Part shown: positions 1 through 8,258 of the stretch, one piece after another
Layout: each line of letters starts with the position of its first letter
Position numbering within the stretch: the stretch's first letter is position 1
Origin: Motiliproteus sp047633175
Lineage (GTDB): Bacteria > Pseudomonadota > Gammaproteobacteria > Pseudomonadales > Balneatricaceae
Assembly (NCBI GenBank): GCA_047633175.1
Contig: JBLIEQ010000005.1
Coordinates: 103,253 to 167,252, forward strand
Direction: 5' to 3'
Length of the DNA: 64,000 nt
Program-made: the position numbers and the translations under genes
Notes under the pieces: generated by a model
Told to the model about the DNA's origin: nothing
Database searches by the model: none
What the model saw: only the letters and a program-made list of their open reading frames with translations

Positions 1-1096
1 CGGACAGGTCATTCCCGGTTTAAAAGAGGAACCCGACGAGATTTACCGACGCTTCGGTCCTGAACAGGGTGCCCGTATTGTCCGTTTTGCAGGCAGCACC
101 GCCGACGCTTTGTTTGACCTGGTTCAGCGCCACAACATCGATTGCGATGCGCGTCGAGGGGGCTGGGTTGAACCCGTGTACACCGCCAAGTCTCTGCGCG
201 CCCTAGACAGTAAAACTGCCCAGTGGCAGGCCCAGGGTGCCGAGGTGGAGATGCTGGACCGCGATGGGATTGCCAGGGTTACGGGTAGTCATATTTTCGC
301 CGGTGGTTTTTTGGATCACCGGGCCGGGTCCGTACAGCCCCTCAAATACACCCTTGGCCTGGCAGCGGCAGCCCGCAGGCTAGGGGCCAATATCTGTTCC
401 GGTGTGACCGTTACGGGTATCGATCGCCAGGCCGACGAATTTATCGTGCAGACCAATTCTGGCCAGGGTAAGACCCATAAAGTACGTGCCAGTCAGGTCT
501 TGCTTTGTACCAATGGCTATTCTGATCCTGCATTCAGCCCCCTGGGTCAGCCGGTCGGGCGGTCTGTGGCCCAGGTTGCCTCCATTCAAGTCGCCACAGA
601 TCCCTTACCCCTGCACCTGCAACAAAAAATCATGGCCGACGGCATCTCCGGATCCGACGCCAACCGACTGTTGGTCTATTTCCGACTCGATGCGGACGGG
701 CGGTTTTTGATCGGCGGGCGGGGCGCTACCTTTGCGGCCGGACTCAACCGGCTGTATCCAGGCTTACGCACCACGGCCATAAAAATGTTCCCAGATCTGG
801 CCGATGTGAGCTGGCCTTGGCATTGGGGGGGAATGCTGGCCTTGACCCAGGATCACTACCCGCATCTGCACGAGCCTGTGCCGGGCTTCATGATCGCCAT
901 GGGCTATAACGGACGCGGCATTGCCCTAGCCAGCCAGTGGGGCACGGCCATGGCTGACTATGCCATCAGCGGGGACAAGACCGTGCTGCCGATCCCCTTC
1001 AGCCCCGTCAAAGCCTTTCCCTTCCATCGCCTGCGCACGGTCGGCATAGAAGCCACCGCCTTCTGGTATGGCTTGCTAGACCGCCTGAGGGTGTAA
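1..1096 (+). CDS. FAD-dependent amine oxidoreductase, 5'-truncated by window
   Basis: The reading frame is open from base 2, so the gene starts before the window. The first visible residues (GQVIPGLKEEPDEIY) match the region after the FAD-binding fold in the DAO family, most like gamma-glutamylputrescine oxidase PuuB/OrdL. The C-terminal part shows the FAD-contacting pattern GYNGRGIALASQWG near the end, as in that family. Expected chemistry is FAD-dependent oxidative deamination of an amine in the cytoplasm. The Rossmann-type GxGxxG segment lies outside the window, so the substrate cannot be judged. The gene is GC-rich backbone DNA and ends with TAA at 1094-1096. Confidence 0.8.
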   Translation, partial: GQVIPGLKEEPDEIYRRFGPEQGARIVRFAGSTADALFDLVQRHNIDCDARRGGWVEPVYTAKSLRALDSKTAQWQAQGAEVEMLDRDGIARVTGSHIFAGGFLDHRAGSVQPLKYTLGLAAAARRLGANICSGVTVTGIDRQADEFIVQTNSGQGKTHKVRASQVLLCTNGYSDPAFSPLGQPVGRSVAQVASIQVATDPLPLHLQQKIMADGISGSDANRLLVYFRLDADGRFLIGGRGATFAAGLNRLYPGLRTTAIKMFPDLADVSWPWHWGGMLALTQDHYPHLHEPVPGFMIAMGYNGRGIALASQWGTAMADYAISGDKTVLPIPFSPVKAFPFHRLRTVGIEATAFWYGLLDRLRV

Positions 1097-1468
1097 TCAC
1101 TTGCTGAAAAAGCAGCCTGAGCCGATACCGGGCAATAATTGCAGCCCCAAACATGTTGGCGCGATCAGGCGCAGCGGGAAGGCACAAAACTCAACCACGG
1201 GCACGACGCCCGGCGCCTTTCGGGAAGCTCTGGGGGATAATTTCATCACTCCTTGGTTTTTCTGTGTTTTCACGCTACCTGGCCACGAAGCGGACACCTA
1301 CTGTCCAAAGTCATGAGTGGCTCTACTCGGCCCAAAGGGGCCTCTTGGGAGCTGTGATCACTACAACCATCCCCGCTCACCAGAATCACGAAAGCGGACG
1401 TTGATTTTACTGTTCAGAGCGTTCGGTAACGGTAGTAGCTGCGACAAACCGGACATGATCAGTTTTCG
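1097..1468. other. Intergenic stretch, no gene seen
   Basis: Short reading frames exist here on both strands, but none has a convincing start signal or a recognisable product. I see no integron integrase, no attI of known type and no tRNA. It separates the oxidase gene from the small divergent gene at the left edge of the cassette array. Confidence 0.5.
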
Positions 1469-1783
1469 TCAATCAAACTGACGAAGCCTTGGTAGCGCCT
1501 TGCGCAAACCCTCTAAGACACGACTCCAGCCAATACGCTGCTGCCATAGCTCGCCATCAATCATGACGTTATAGCAATCTATTCGATTACTGCGGTATAG
1601 TCCTACTCTATGCGTTACAGGGGAACCGTTATCAAAGTCGGTTATCTCGATCACACGCCTAAGATCAGGGAGATCGATACGATCAGCAGGGATAGCTTCA
1701 TCCAGCCGCTTGCGTTCCTTCGCGGCTCTCGCACTAGCCAGACGGGCAATCAGCGCCTGATATTTTCGGCTGCGTCGATACAT
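1469..1783 (-). CDS. Small basic protein of unknown function, divergent from the cassette array
   Basis: A 104-residue protein with a strongly basic, helix-prone first 30 residues (MYRRSRKYQALIARLASARA) and a mixed alpha/beta remainder rich in Arg, Ile and Trp. A good ribosome binding site (GGAGGG) lies about 8 bases before the ATG at 1783. I do not recognise the family. It sits where an integron integrase gene would usually be, divergent from the first cassette, but shows no tyrosine-recombinase motif. The inverted repeats at 1795-1830 lie directly upstream and could be an operator. It may be a DNA-binding or mobile-element-associated protein; that is inference. Confidence 0.6.
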   Translation of the reverse strand: MYRRSRKYQALIARLASARAAKERKRLDEAIPADRIDLPDLRRVIEITDFDNGSPVTHRVGLYRSNRIDCYNVMIDGELWQQRIGWSRVLEGLRKALPRLRQFD

Positions 1784-1794
1784 AGTGAGTCCCT

Positions 1795-1830
1795 CCTACC
1801 TTGTAAGGTAGAACAAGCTTGCAAGGTAGG
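1795..1830. promoter_or_regulatory. Nested inverted repeats upstream of the small divergent gene
   Basis: CCTACCTTG (1795-1803) and CAAGGTAGG (1822-1830) are perfect 9-base inverted arms. Inside them lie CTACCTT-GT-AAGGTAG (1796-1811) and the palindrome CAAGCTTG (1814-1821). A further CCAACCTTGG follows. The cluster lies between the divergent 104-residue gene and the first cassette, so it could be an operator for the former or part of the array's attachment region. Which one cannot be decided from sequence. Confidence 0.45.
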
Positions 1831-1881
1831 CCAACCTTGGAGAGTCTCAATATTAAAATGTTATATGAAACAAGGTAAATC

Positions 1882-2661
1882 ATGAAAGTACGAGTATCAC
1901 CAAGTTTTGGTGAGTTTAAAAATGGTGTAGTAACAATCAGGTTAAATGACTTCGAGGATTTCGATTACGTTATACGAGAGAAGCTCCTTGATCATCCATA
2001 TATGGTTTATCGGGGGCACCAAAGCATAAGCTGGCCATTAAGAACCACTATTGACCGATTGTTTTTTGAGCAGAGAAAACGTTTCCCGACTGAAGACGAA
2101 GCAGAACAACATTTATTAACATTCAAATATGCCACTAGAGGCCGTTTAGTTAGCGACTGGTTGCCATCTGATAACGATTCTTGGTGGTCATTAGGTCAAC
2201 ACTTCGGGTTGGCTACGCCTCTCCTTGATTGGACTGAATCCCCCTATGTTGCAGCTTATTTTAGTTTTATGGAACAGTCGCAATTAGAAGGAATTACTGA
2301 GCGCGTTGTATACGCTATAGACCCGGTGGAGATTGAAAAAAAGAACAAAGGTTTAGAGCCAAATTCTCGGGTAGAAATAATCAGACCATTATTGGATCAA
2401 AACCCAAGGCTCGTTAATCAACGAGGTTTATTTACAAAACTACCACTCGGCAATGACCTTGAAGAATGGATTCTTAGGAACTTTGAAGGTGAAGATGAAA
2501 CGGCGATTTTAGTTAAGGTGGTAATACCAGAAAATAGTGGTGACCGGTCTAAATTCCTTCGTGTACTTAATAGAAAAAATATTAATCCACTTACATTGTT
2601 TCCTGATTTGAGTGGGTCATCAAAACATGCAAACAATAATATAGTTATAGATAATTATTGA
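1882..2661 (+). CDS. FRG-domain protein (cassette 1)
   Basis: A 259-residue protein. The motif YRGHQSISWPLRTTIDR (about residues 43-59) is the diagnostic start of the FRG domain, named for a conserved Phe/Arg/Gly pattern, and the SLGQHFGLATPLLDW segment (about residues 107-121) is its second conserved block. FRG proteins are found in prophages and defence loci. Their biochemical activity is not established to my knowledge. It is the first cassette, 16 bases after the core at 1860, followed by attC1. The sequence is AT-rich, unlike the flanking oxidase gene. Family call is firm, function open. Confidence 0.85.
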   Translation: MKVRVSPSFGEFKNGVVTIRLNDFEDFDYVIREKLLDHPYMVYRGHQSISWPLRTTIDRLFFEQRKRFPTEDEAEQHLLTFKYATRGRLVSDWLPSDNDSWWSLGQHFGLATPLLDWTESPYVAAYFSFMEQSQLEGITERVVYAIDPVEIEKKNKGLEPNSRVEIIRPLLDQNPRLVNQRGLFTKLPLGNDLEEWILRNFEGEDETAILVKVVIPENSGDRSKFLRVLNRKNINPLTLFPDLSGSSKHANNNIVIDNY

Positions 2662-2670
2662 TGAAACTTC

Positions 2671-2752
2671 ATATAACAAGGCAATTCAACTCTGACGTTA
2701 AAAAGCGCCGCTTCGTTCTGCTCTTTAACGCCGGTTAATTGCGACGTTATGC
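2671..2752 (+). repeat. attC site 1
   Basis: R'' core ATATAAC (2671-2677) and R' core GTTATGC (2746-2752), 82 bases. The middle can fold through AAAAAGCGCCGC/CTTTAACGCC-like arms. R'' is the exact complement of the cassette's left core GTTATAT at 1860. Confidence 0.88.
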
Positions 2753-2773
2753 TGACAAAGGATTGGAGTACAT

Positions 2774-3316
2774 ATGAACGTCAAGAGTCACTTTCTATTC
2801 ATGGCAAATTATAATGATAGGATGAATAAGCAAATTTTAAGTGTTACTGAAAATTTGAGTCAAGATGAATTGACTGAAAATAAAGGAGCTTACTTCCATT
2901 CTATTATTGGTACGTTAAATCATATTCTAGTCGGTGATATTATTTGGTTAACACGATTTAATTTACATTCGGAAAATTATGGGTCACTTAAAGCCATCAT
3001 AAAATTACCTAAGCCTAAAGGGTTGAATGATATCCTCTATCCTGACGTGAAATCTTTTACTTATGCGCGTGATATTATAGATTCAGCGGTAATAAAATGG
3101 CTAGGTAGCGATATTGATGAAATGGACTTTTGCCGTAACTTAGAGTATTCAAATACTAAAGGGATAAAAAGCTCTCGTAATTTTGGTGAGTTAGTTAGTC
3201 ATTTATTCAATCATCAAACTCACCATCGTGGGCAAGTATCAACTTTATTAAATCAAATGGGACATGATATTGGGGCTACCGATTATCTGTTCGATATTCC
3301 TGAAATGTCAGTATAA
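2774..3316 (+). CDS. DinB-family protein (cassette 2)
   Basis: A 180-residue DinB/YfiT-like four-helix protein. The pattern includes MANYNDRMNKQIL near the start, the first metal-ligand histidine in IIGTLNHILVGD (about residue 51), and the HLFNHQTHHRGQ pair late in the protein (about residues 143-154), giving the usual three-histidine divalent metal site. The family includes thiol-dependent S-transferases and proteins of unknown role; the E. coli DNA polymerase of the same name is unrelated. The TAA stop lies inside the R'' core of attC2. Start ATG is preceded by AAAGGA. The exact reaction is unknown. Confidence 0.88.
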   Translation: MNVKSHFLFMANYNDRMNKQILSVTENLSQDELTENKGAYFHSIIGTLNHILVGDIIWLTRFNLHSENYGSLKAIIKLPKPKGLNDILYPDVKSFTYARDIIDSAVIKWLGSDIDEMDFCRNLEYSNTKGIKSSRNFGELVSHLFNHQTHHRGQVSTLLNQMGHDIGATDYLFDIPEMSV

Positions 3317-3410
3317 CAAGTCATTTAAAAGGACAAAAAACAGTTGGTTTTTGCTCCTTCGTCGCTTACTTTAACCAACTGTTTTATTGCCTCTTAATGG
3401 GGCGTTATAC
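3311..3410 (+). repeat. attC site 2
   Basis: R'' core GTATAAC (3311-3317) and R' core GTTATAC (3404-3410). The middle contains AACAGTTGGTT and AACCAACTGTT arms. The core pair differs at one base from the cassette's left core GTTATGC, a G-T wobble in the folded form. Confidence 0.88.
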
Positions 3411-3449
3411 AACTTTGGCATTACACCAGAAGGTATTTAAGGGTAAATT

Positions 3450-5894
3450 ATGAGTCACGATGATTGGCGAGAAGAAACGCAAGGCAGATTAGCCAAAAGT
3501 GCCATATACCTTGAGCTACAAAAAAAATGCAAAGAAGATTCTGCTGGCAATCAGGCATTAGAGCTTATTGATGAGGCTACGTTTTACGCTTATCAAAGAA
3601 CAAAAACAATTCTTATGCACATGGGAGAGTTTACTCTACATGATGGTGACCATTTATTTCGTGTATTAATCTTAATGGAGAAGCTCCTATCTCCAAAAAA
3701 AATAGAAGAGCTTAGTGTCCCTGAGTTAATGTTGCTTATCCTAAGTGCATTCTTTCATGATATTGGAATGGCCCCCGAAGAAAAAGATGTTCTATCTTGG
3801 AAAAAAGTCTGGGATTACTCACCAAGATTCGATGATGAAACAGATGAGAACGAGCATGATAAATTTCAGCGGTATTACTTGGCCAGGCCCGATCAGAAAT
3901 TAAAGTTAGAAGAGTTTATTATTCAGAAAAATAATAGTAGTGCTGATTTAATTAAAAACTACCTTGTTGCTGACTACATAAGGACTACTCATGCTGAACG
4001 AGCTAGATCCATTGTTGAAAAGGATTGGCTTGAGAAAATAAAGTATCGAGATACTGACCTTACGATTGAATTTGCCAGCATTTGTTATAGCCACAATGAA
4101 GACCCATTTTCAATTTTAGAATTAGATCAAAACTACCTTTGTGGCCCGGAAGTATATGCCAATTTACAATTAGTGGCCGTTATATTGAGGCTTTCAGATC
4201 TTCTTGATTTTGACGCAAAAAGAACGCCATCAATTTTATATTCACACTTATTCGTCAGACATCCAATCTCAATTAAAGAGTGGAGTAAGCATCGGTCTAT
4301 TGAAGCTTGGACTATTAATAGCGAATCTATTCAATACCATGCTAAGTGTAATCATCCTGCTATTGAAGCTTCAATCCATGCTTTTTGTGATGTAATAGAT
4401 AATGAGCTGAGTGCATGTAATAACATAATTTCAGCAATAAATGATTTCAACCGAAATAAAGGCAGAGATTATTCTATTAAAATCCCATTTAAAGTTGATC
4501 GGTCAAAGATTGGTACAAAAAAGGGTATAGATGGAAAGCCTATATACATTTACAAAGAAACTCAATTTAACTTGAGTAAAAATCAGGTTATTGATTTGTT
4601 GATGGGAACAAAACTGTACGGTGACCCTGAAGTGGCTCTTAGGGAACTATTGCAAAACTCGATTGATGCTTGCTTGCTGAGAAGTGCGCTAGAAACTAGC
4701 TGGAACACAGCGTATACCCCAGAAATACTTATTAAATATTCCACTGAAAACAATGAAGATGTGCTCGAAATAGCTGATAACGGAACAGGAATGGATCAAC
4801 AAATAATTGATTCATACTATTCAAAAGTTGGCTCTTCTTTCTATAAGTCGTCAGAATTTTATGATTTAAAATCACGGTCCAATGCGCAATTTACTCCGAC
4901 TTCTAGGTTTGGTATTGGTATATTATCTTGTTTCATGGTGGCTGACACAATGGTGGTAGATACAAGAAGGGTTTATGGGCCTCATGAGTCTAGCGCCCCT
5001 ATAAACCTAACTATTGAAGGGCAGGAGAGTATGTTTTGGATTAAACCTGGTCGGAGAGATATTCCAGGTACATCGACAAAGTTGTTTCTTAGGAAAAGCA
5101 AAAATCCATGGGATAGAATGGACGAAAATGAATTTATAAAGTCAGTTGAAAATGTGATCCCAAACCCGCCATTTAAAATACAGATTGAGACCGATTCACA
5201 TCAAAAAACAAAGGATGAAAATAGTTTTAAAGAAATTAAGGCTGACATACTTAGGAATCATTCTTGGGATAGGCATGAGAATATTAGAGAGTTTAATCTA
5301 GAGTTTAGCGATGAACATAATGGATTTATTGGTACTGCTGTCATTGCAATATTAGAAAGTCACGGAACTCCAACAGCAGCGATAGAAATGACATCTAGAT
5401 CAATAGAGATAGAAGGAGATTCATATAGTTTAGATAAAAGAATAAGGCTAAGTGGAAATGAAATCAGTGAATCGACCACTTCAATAACAATTGATGAAAA
5501 CGGCGGTATTGATAGCTCTGATTCGCGTAGCGTTCTTTATAAATCTACATCTAGGTTATCTTTACATGGGATAGAAGTCCCTTCGACATTATTTCCTGAG
5601 TCTTGGAATATGCAAAATAATCAGGTTAAATTGTCATGGCCGTTGCCGCTACTGCTTGTGATTGATATCTGCGGTAATAATGATTTAGACCTTAATTCTT
5701 CTAGAACTCAAATAATAATGAGTGATAAGTGGTTGAAATTAGAGGAAGAACTTTCATTCGTAATTTGCTCAAAAATCGCTAACTCAGTAACTCCTGAATA
5801 TTGGGCTGAATTAAAGAATGTGTTAATTAATAATACAAAAAATGAAATATTTATTAAGAGCGCAAATGAAGTAACTATAAATGGCGCTGTATAA
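3450..5894 (+). CDS. HD domain fused to an Hsp90-type (GHKL) ATPase (cassette 3)
   Basis: An 814-residue protein. The N-terminal part carries HD phosphohydrolase-type residues: GDHLFRVLILME (about residue 66), AFFHDIGM (about 107-114) and a later CYSHNED. From about residue 380 there is an Hsp90/GHKL ATP-binding domain: LRELLQNSIDACLL supplies the catalytic Glu and Mg-binding Asn, IADNGTGMD the first nucleotide motif, and SRFGIGILSCFMV the glycine-rich lid motif. A later DLDLNSSRTQI resembles the end of Hsp90 middle domains. Such HD plus Hsp90-like fusions appear in microbial conflict loci, but I know of no defined mechanism. The stop codon lies in the R'' core of attC3. It is very AT-rich and the largest single-gene cassette here. 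Confidence 0.85.
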   Translation: MSHDDWREETQGRLAKSAIYLELQKKCKEDSAGNQALELIDEATFYAYQRTKTILMHMGEFTLHDGDHLFRVLILMEKLLSPKKIEELSVPELMLLILSAFFHDIGMAPEEKDVLSWKKVWDYSPRFDDETDENEHDKFQRYYLARPDQKLKLEEFIIQKNNSSADLIKNYLVADYIRTTHAERARSIVEKDWLEKIKYRDTDLTIEFASICYSHNEDPFSILELDQNYLCGPEVYANLQLVAVILRLSDLLDFDAKRTPSILYSHLFVRHPISIKEWSKHRSIEAWTINSESIQYHAKCNHPAIEASIHAFCDVIDNELSACNNIISAINDFNRNKGRDYSIKIPFKVDRSKIGTKKGIDGKPIYIYKETQFNLSKNQVIDLLMGTKLYGDPEVALRELLQNSIDACLLRSALETSWNTAYTPEILIKYSTENNEDVLEIADNGTGMDQQIIDSYYSKVGSSFYKSSEFYDLKSRSNAQFTPTSRFGIGILSCFMVADTMVVDTRRVYGPHESSAPINLTIEGQESMFWIKPGRRDIPGTSTKLFLRKSKNPWDRMDENEFIKSVENVIPNPPFKIQIETDSHQKTKDENSFKEIKADILRNHSWDRHENIREFNLEFSDEHNGFIGTAVIAILESHGTPTAAIEMTSRSIEIEGDSYSLDKRIRLSGNEISESTTSITIDENGGIDSSDSRSVLYKSTSRLSLHGIEVPSTLFPESWNMQNNQVKLSWPLPLLLVIDICGNNDLDLNSSRTQIIMSDKWLKLEEELSFVICSKIANSVTPEYWAELKNVLINNTKNEIFIKSANEVTINGAV

Positions 5895-5973
5895 CAAAGC
5901 ATTGCACCGGACTCGCTATGCTCGCGCGGTGAATGCGGTGAATGCGGTGAATGCGGTGAATGCGGTGTTATGA
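5889..5973 (+). repeat. attC site 3 with internal 9-base tandem expansion
   Basis: R'' core GTATAAC (5889-5895), exact complement of the cassette's left core GTTATAC; R' core GTTATGA (5967-5973). Between them GCGGTGAAT is repeated four times without a break (5926-5961), followed by a partial GCGGTG. The expansion adds unpaired length on the R' side of the hairpin. Confidence 0.82.
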
Positions 5974-5995
5974 ATTTTTGAAGTAAGGAGTGTGA

Positions 5996-6310
5996 ATGAG
6001 ATTATATGTTGAGGACTCTATAACGAAAGAACGAGTCTTTATTAACAAAGTCGCAAGTAGCCGAAAGGAATTGGCATCCTCTATGGGGACAACCAGTTTC
6101 AAGGTTAATGACAAAGTATATTCTGTTAATTCTGTGAAAGCGCAGCCAAGAGACGCGACGGCTGCGGCTATGGCGCTTGGTGGGGTGATCGGTGTCCTTG
6201 GCGGTGTAACAGGAGTGGCCATTGGCACTGCGATAGGTGGCTTGATTGGGAAAAGCTCTGATGATGAGGATAAAAAAATATCAGATGAGTTTAATAGGAG
6301 CTACTTATGA
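5996..6310 (+). CDS. Glycine-zipper small protein (cassette 4, gene 1)
   Basis: A 104-residue protein with a soluble N-terminal half and a glycine/alanine-rich hydrophobic segment (about residues 57-87: LGGVIGVLGGVTGVAIG...), followed by a charged tail. The GxxxG spacing is typical of glycine-zipper membrane-associating helices. There is no signal peptide. An AAGGAG site precedes the ATG at 5996, and the stop overlaps the next gene's ATG (ATGA at 6307-6310), so both genes are probably translated together. I do not recognise the family. A pair of a soluble/membrane-tethered protein and an integral membrane protein could be a two-component effector, but this is conjecture. Confidence 0.72.
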   Translation: MRLYVEDSITKERVFINKVASSRKELASSMGTTSFKVNDKVYSVNSVKAQPRDATAAAMALGGVIGVLGGVTGVAIGTAIGGLIGKSSDDEDKKISDEFNRSYL

Positions 6311-6807
6311 GCTCTACAAAAAAGATAAATAAAAAGATGGTTTTTGTTCTTCTGTTTCTGTTTTGTCTTGCATTTTTATCTGTGGCTAATCAAGAAGATT
6401 TTAGCAAACTACTCAGAAATTTTCTGGAATGGAAGCATTTGACAATTTCATTGTGGCTTTATGCAATAATATCATTTTTTATTCACTACCTTTCATCAAA
6501 AGATATGGATTCTGGCTATTCTGGTGTTGTGTTTAAACACTTTGGAGTATTTGCAGATTCTGCTTTTGCCGCTATAACATTTGGACTTGCATCCACAACA
6601 TCTTCATCGATATTAAAGGGTGTTTATGTTCAGCAATATTTCGGTGATGAAATTTATTTTAATAAGTTTGACGATGTTGATATTTATTCGATGTTAGTAG
6701 TGTGCCTATTTTTGTTGGGCTACTCGTTTTTTTCTTGTTCTAAAGCCCTAGTTAGCGCTATATATTTAGGAACTTCTGAAGAAGTCGAACCGGTGTTTCA
6801 GGAATAA
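6307..6807 (+). CDS. Integral membrane protein of unknown function (cassette 4, gene 2)
   Basis: A 166-residue protein with about four hydrophobic segments: VFVLLFLFCLAFLSVA near residue 12, LTISLWLYAIISFFIHYL near 45, a serine/threonine-rich segment near 80, and SMLVVCLFLLGYSFFSCS near 130. Short charged loops separate them. Translation is coupled to the glycine-zipper gene by a four-base ATGA overlap. No family recognised. The gene ends just before attC4, so the two genes travel as one cassette. Confidence 0.75.
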   Translation: MSSTKKINKKMVFVLLFLFCLAFLSVANQEDFSKLLRNFLEWKHLTISLWLYAIISFFIHYLSSKDMDSGYSGVVFKHFGVFADSAFAAITFGLASTTSSSILKGVYVQQYFGDEIYFNKFDDVDIYSMLVVCLFLLGYSFFSCSKALVSAIYLGTSEEVEPVFQE

Positions 6808-6810
6808 AAT

Positions 6811-6912
6811 GCATAACAAAACGCTCAAATCGGACTCCGCAACACTGTCACCTTTTTTGCTTTCGCAAAAACAGTTGCCAGCATTGCTGCGCCGTTTAGC
6901 TTGGCGTTAGTC
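6811..6912 (+). repeat. attC site 4
   Basis: R'' core GCATAAC (6811-6817), R' core GTTAGTC (6906-6912), 102 bases. Central arms ACTGTCACC/GTTGCCAGC and the TTTTTTGC/GCAAAAAC stem are visible. It is nearly identical to attC5 over its whole internal length. Confidence 0.88.
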
Positions 6913-7170
6913 GCGTAGGTTCGGCTCAGGGGGTTGTGCCAACCTGTAAGCCGGTGCAAGCTTCCACGGTGCAACATTTCAGAACAAGGAGGTCTGCGTC
7001 TTCATCGCTCCATTCCCGGGGCAGCTCTCTGAAAGTTAGATCAAGTATTAAAATCTGCGGGTTCAGTCGGTGTTACTGGTCGAGATCGCAGCAACAGCAT
7101 TCAAGGTGTCATGGTCAATGGCGTTGGCTGAAACCATGGCGTAACAGGGGAGTTCGGCGCGGCTTATGGC
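6913..7170 (+). other. Cassette 5 body without a convincing gene
   Basis: About 260 bases between attC4 and attC5. The longest reading frames run through the attC sequences and have no ribosome binding site, so I do not call a protein. Possible contents are an RNA, a promoter, or a decayed gene. GC content is higher than in neighbouring cassettes. Confidence 0.55.
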
Positions 7171-7272
7171 TACTAACAAAACGCTTAAATCGGACTCCGC
7201 AACACTGTCACCTTTTTTGCTTACGCAAAAACAGTTGCCAGCATTGCTGCGCCGTTTAGCTTGGCGTTCAAT
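7171..7272 (+). repeat. attC site 5, near-copy of attC4
   Basis: R'' core TACTAAC (7171-7177) and R' core GTTCAAT (7266-7272). The internal sequence matches attC4 with only a few substitutions. The unusual R' core (C instead of A after GTT) belongs to the next cassette and recurs as ATTGAAC at the end of that cassette. Confidence 0.87.
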
Positions 7273-7286
7273 ATCAAGGAGAGACT

Positions 7287-8258
7287 GTGCCATATCCAAT
7301 TGAAAGGAAACTAGTAATAGCGGTATCTTCTAGCGCGCTATTTGATTTGTCTGAATCTCATGCAGTTTTCGAAGAATTAGGGCCTAAAGCCTACAAAGAA
7401 TTCCAAGAAGAAAATCTCAATAAGGTACTTGAAAAAGGAGTGGCTTTTCCATTTATCAAACGATTCCTTAAAATCAATCAACGATTCAAAGACAAGGTAC
7501 CAGTTGAGGTTGTATTGCTATCTAGGAACTCTGCCGCAATTGGAAAGAGAGTATTCCGCTCTATAAAACACTACGACCTCGATATATCTAGAGCAGCCTT
7601 CATGGAGGGGAGCTCTCCCTATGAATATGTACCTGCTTTTAATTCATCGCTGTTCCTTTCTGCAAACGAAGAAGATGTACAGAATGCGATTGATGCTGGA
7701 TTTCCTGCCGGAGTGGTGTTGCCTAGCAAGCTGGTGAATGATGACGGAGATGATGAGCTAAGAATCGCATTCGATTTCGATGGAGTAATTGCTGACGATG
7801 AGGCCGAATCTGTATTCAAAGGTGGAAATTTGCCTGAATTCCATGAGCATGAAGTCAAAAAATCTAAAATACCGCATCAGCCTGGACCGCTAGCTGATCT
7901 ATTTAGGAAGTTGTCTTTCTTGCAAAAATTGGAAGATAGGGAAGTTGAAAGGAATAGAGGTTACAAGCGCATCCTCAGAACAGCTATTGTCACCGCAAGA
8001 AATGCCCCTGCACACGAACGAGTGATTACGACTCTCGAAGACTGGGGCGTGAGCGCCAATGAAATGTTCTTTCTAGGAGGAATGGTAAAAGAAAGGATAT
8101 TATCGAGGCTCAAGCCTCATATGTTCTTTGATGACCAACGGAGCCACTTGGAATCTGATGCCGGTGATATACCAATGGTTCACATCCCGTTTGGTATAGC
8201 TAATAACAAAAATATTGAACAAGAAAATGCAGCGGACCAGCTAACGCTGGTCCGCTGA
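7287..8258 (+). CDS. Cytosolic 5'-nucleotidase family protein (cassette 6)
   Basis: A 323-residue protein of the bacterial 5'-nucleotidase family related to animal cN-I. The HAD-type catalytic motif is IAFDFDGVIADDEAESVF (about residues 161-178); further motifs are AIVTARNAPAHER and MFFDDQRSH (about 273-281, motif with acidic pair). Expected activity is dephosphorylation of nucleoside monophosphates. The start is GTG at 7287 after AAGGAG. The last 12 or so residues are encoded by attC6 itself. As cargo it could act in nucleotide salvage or in nucleotide-based conflict; the sequence does not tell which. Confidence 0.87.
   Translation: MPYPIERKLVIAVSSSALFDLSESHAVFEELGPKAYKEFQEENLNKVLEKGVAFPFIKRFLKINQRFKDKVPVEVVLLSRNSAAIGKRVFRSIKHYDLDISRAAFMEGSSPYEYVPAFNSSLFLSANEEDVQNAIDAGFPAGVVLPSKLVNDDGDDELRIAFDFDGVIADDEAESVFKGGNLPEFHEHEVKKSKIPHQPGPLADLFRKLSFLQKLEDREVERNRGYKRILRTAIVTARNAPAHERVITTLEDWGVSANEMFFLGGMVKERILSRLKPHMFFDDQRSHLESDAGDIPMVHIPFGIANNKNIEQENAADQLTLVR

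Noticed and set aside
1610..1885. Plus-strand frame opposite the small divergent gene
   Set aside because: It is antisense to a frame with a strong ribosome binding site and crosses the cassette boundary at 1860.
5926..5967. Tandem repeats considered as a CRISPR array
   Set aside because: The units are 9 bases long without spacers, and there are no cas genes. They are an expansion inside attC3.
6936..7299. Open frames on both strands over the gene-less cassette
   Set aside because: They read through attC5, lack ribosome binding sites and give low-complexity Cys/Arg/Ser-rich or unstructured products.
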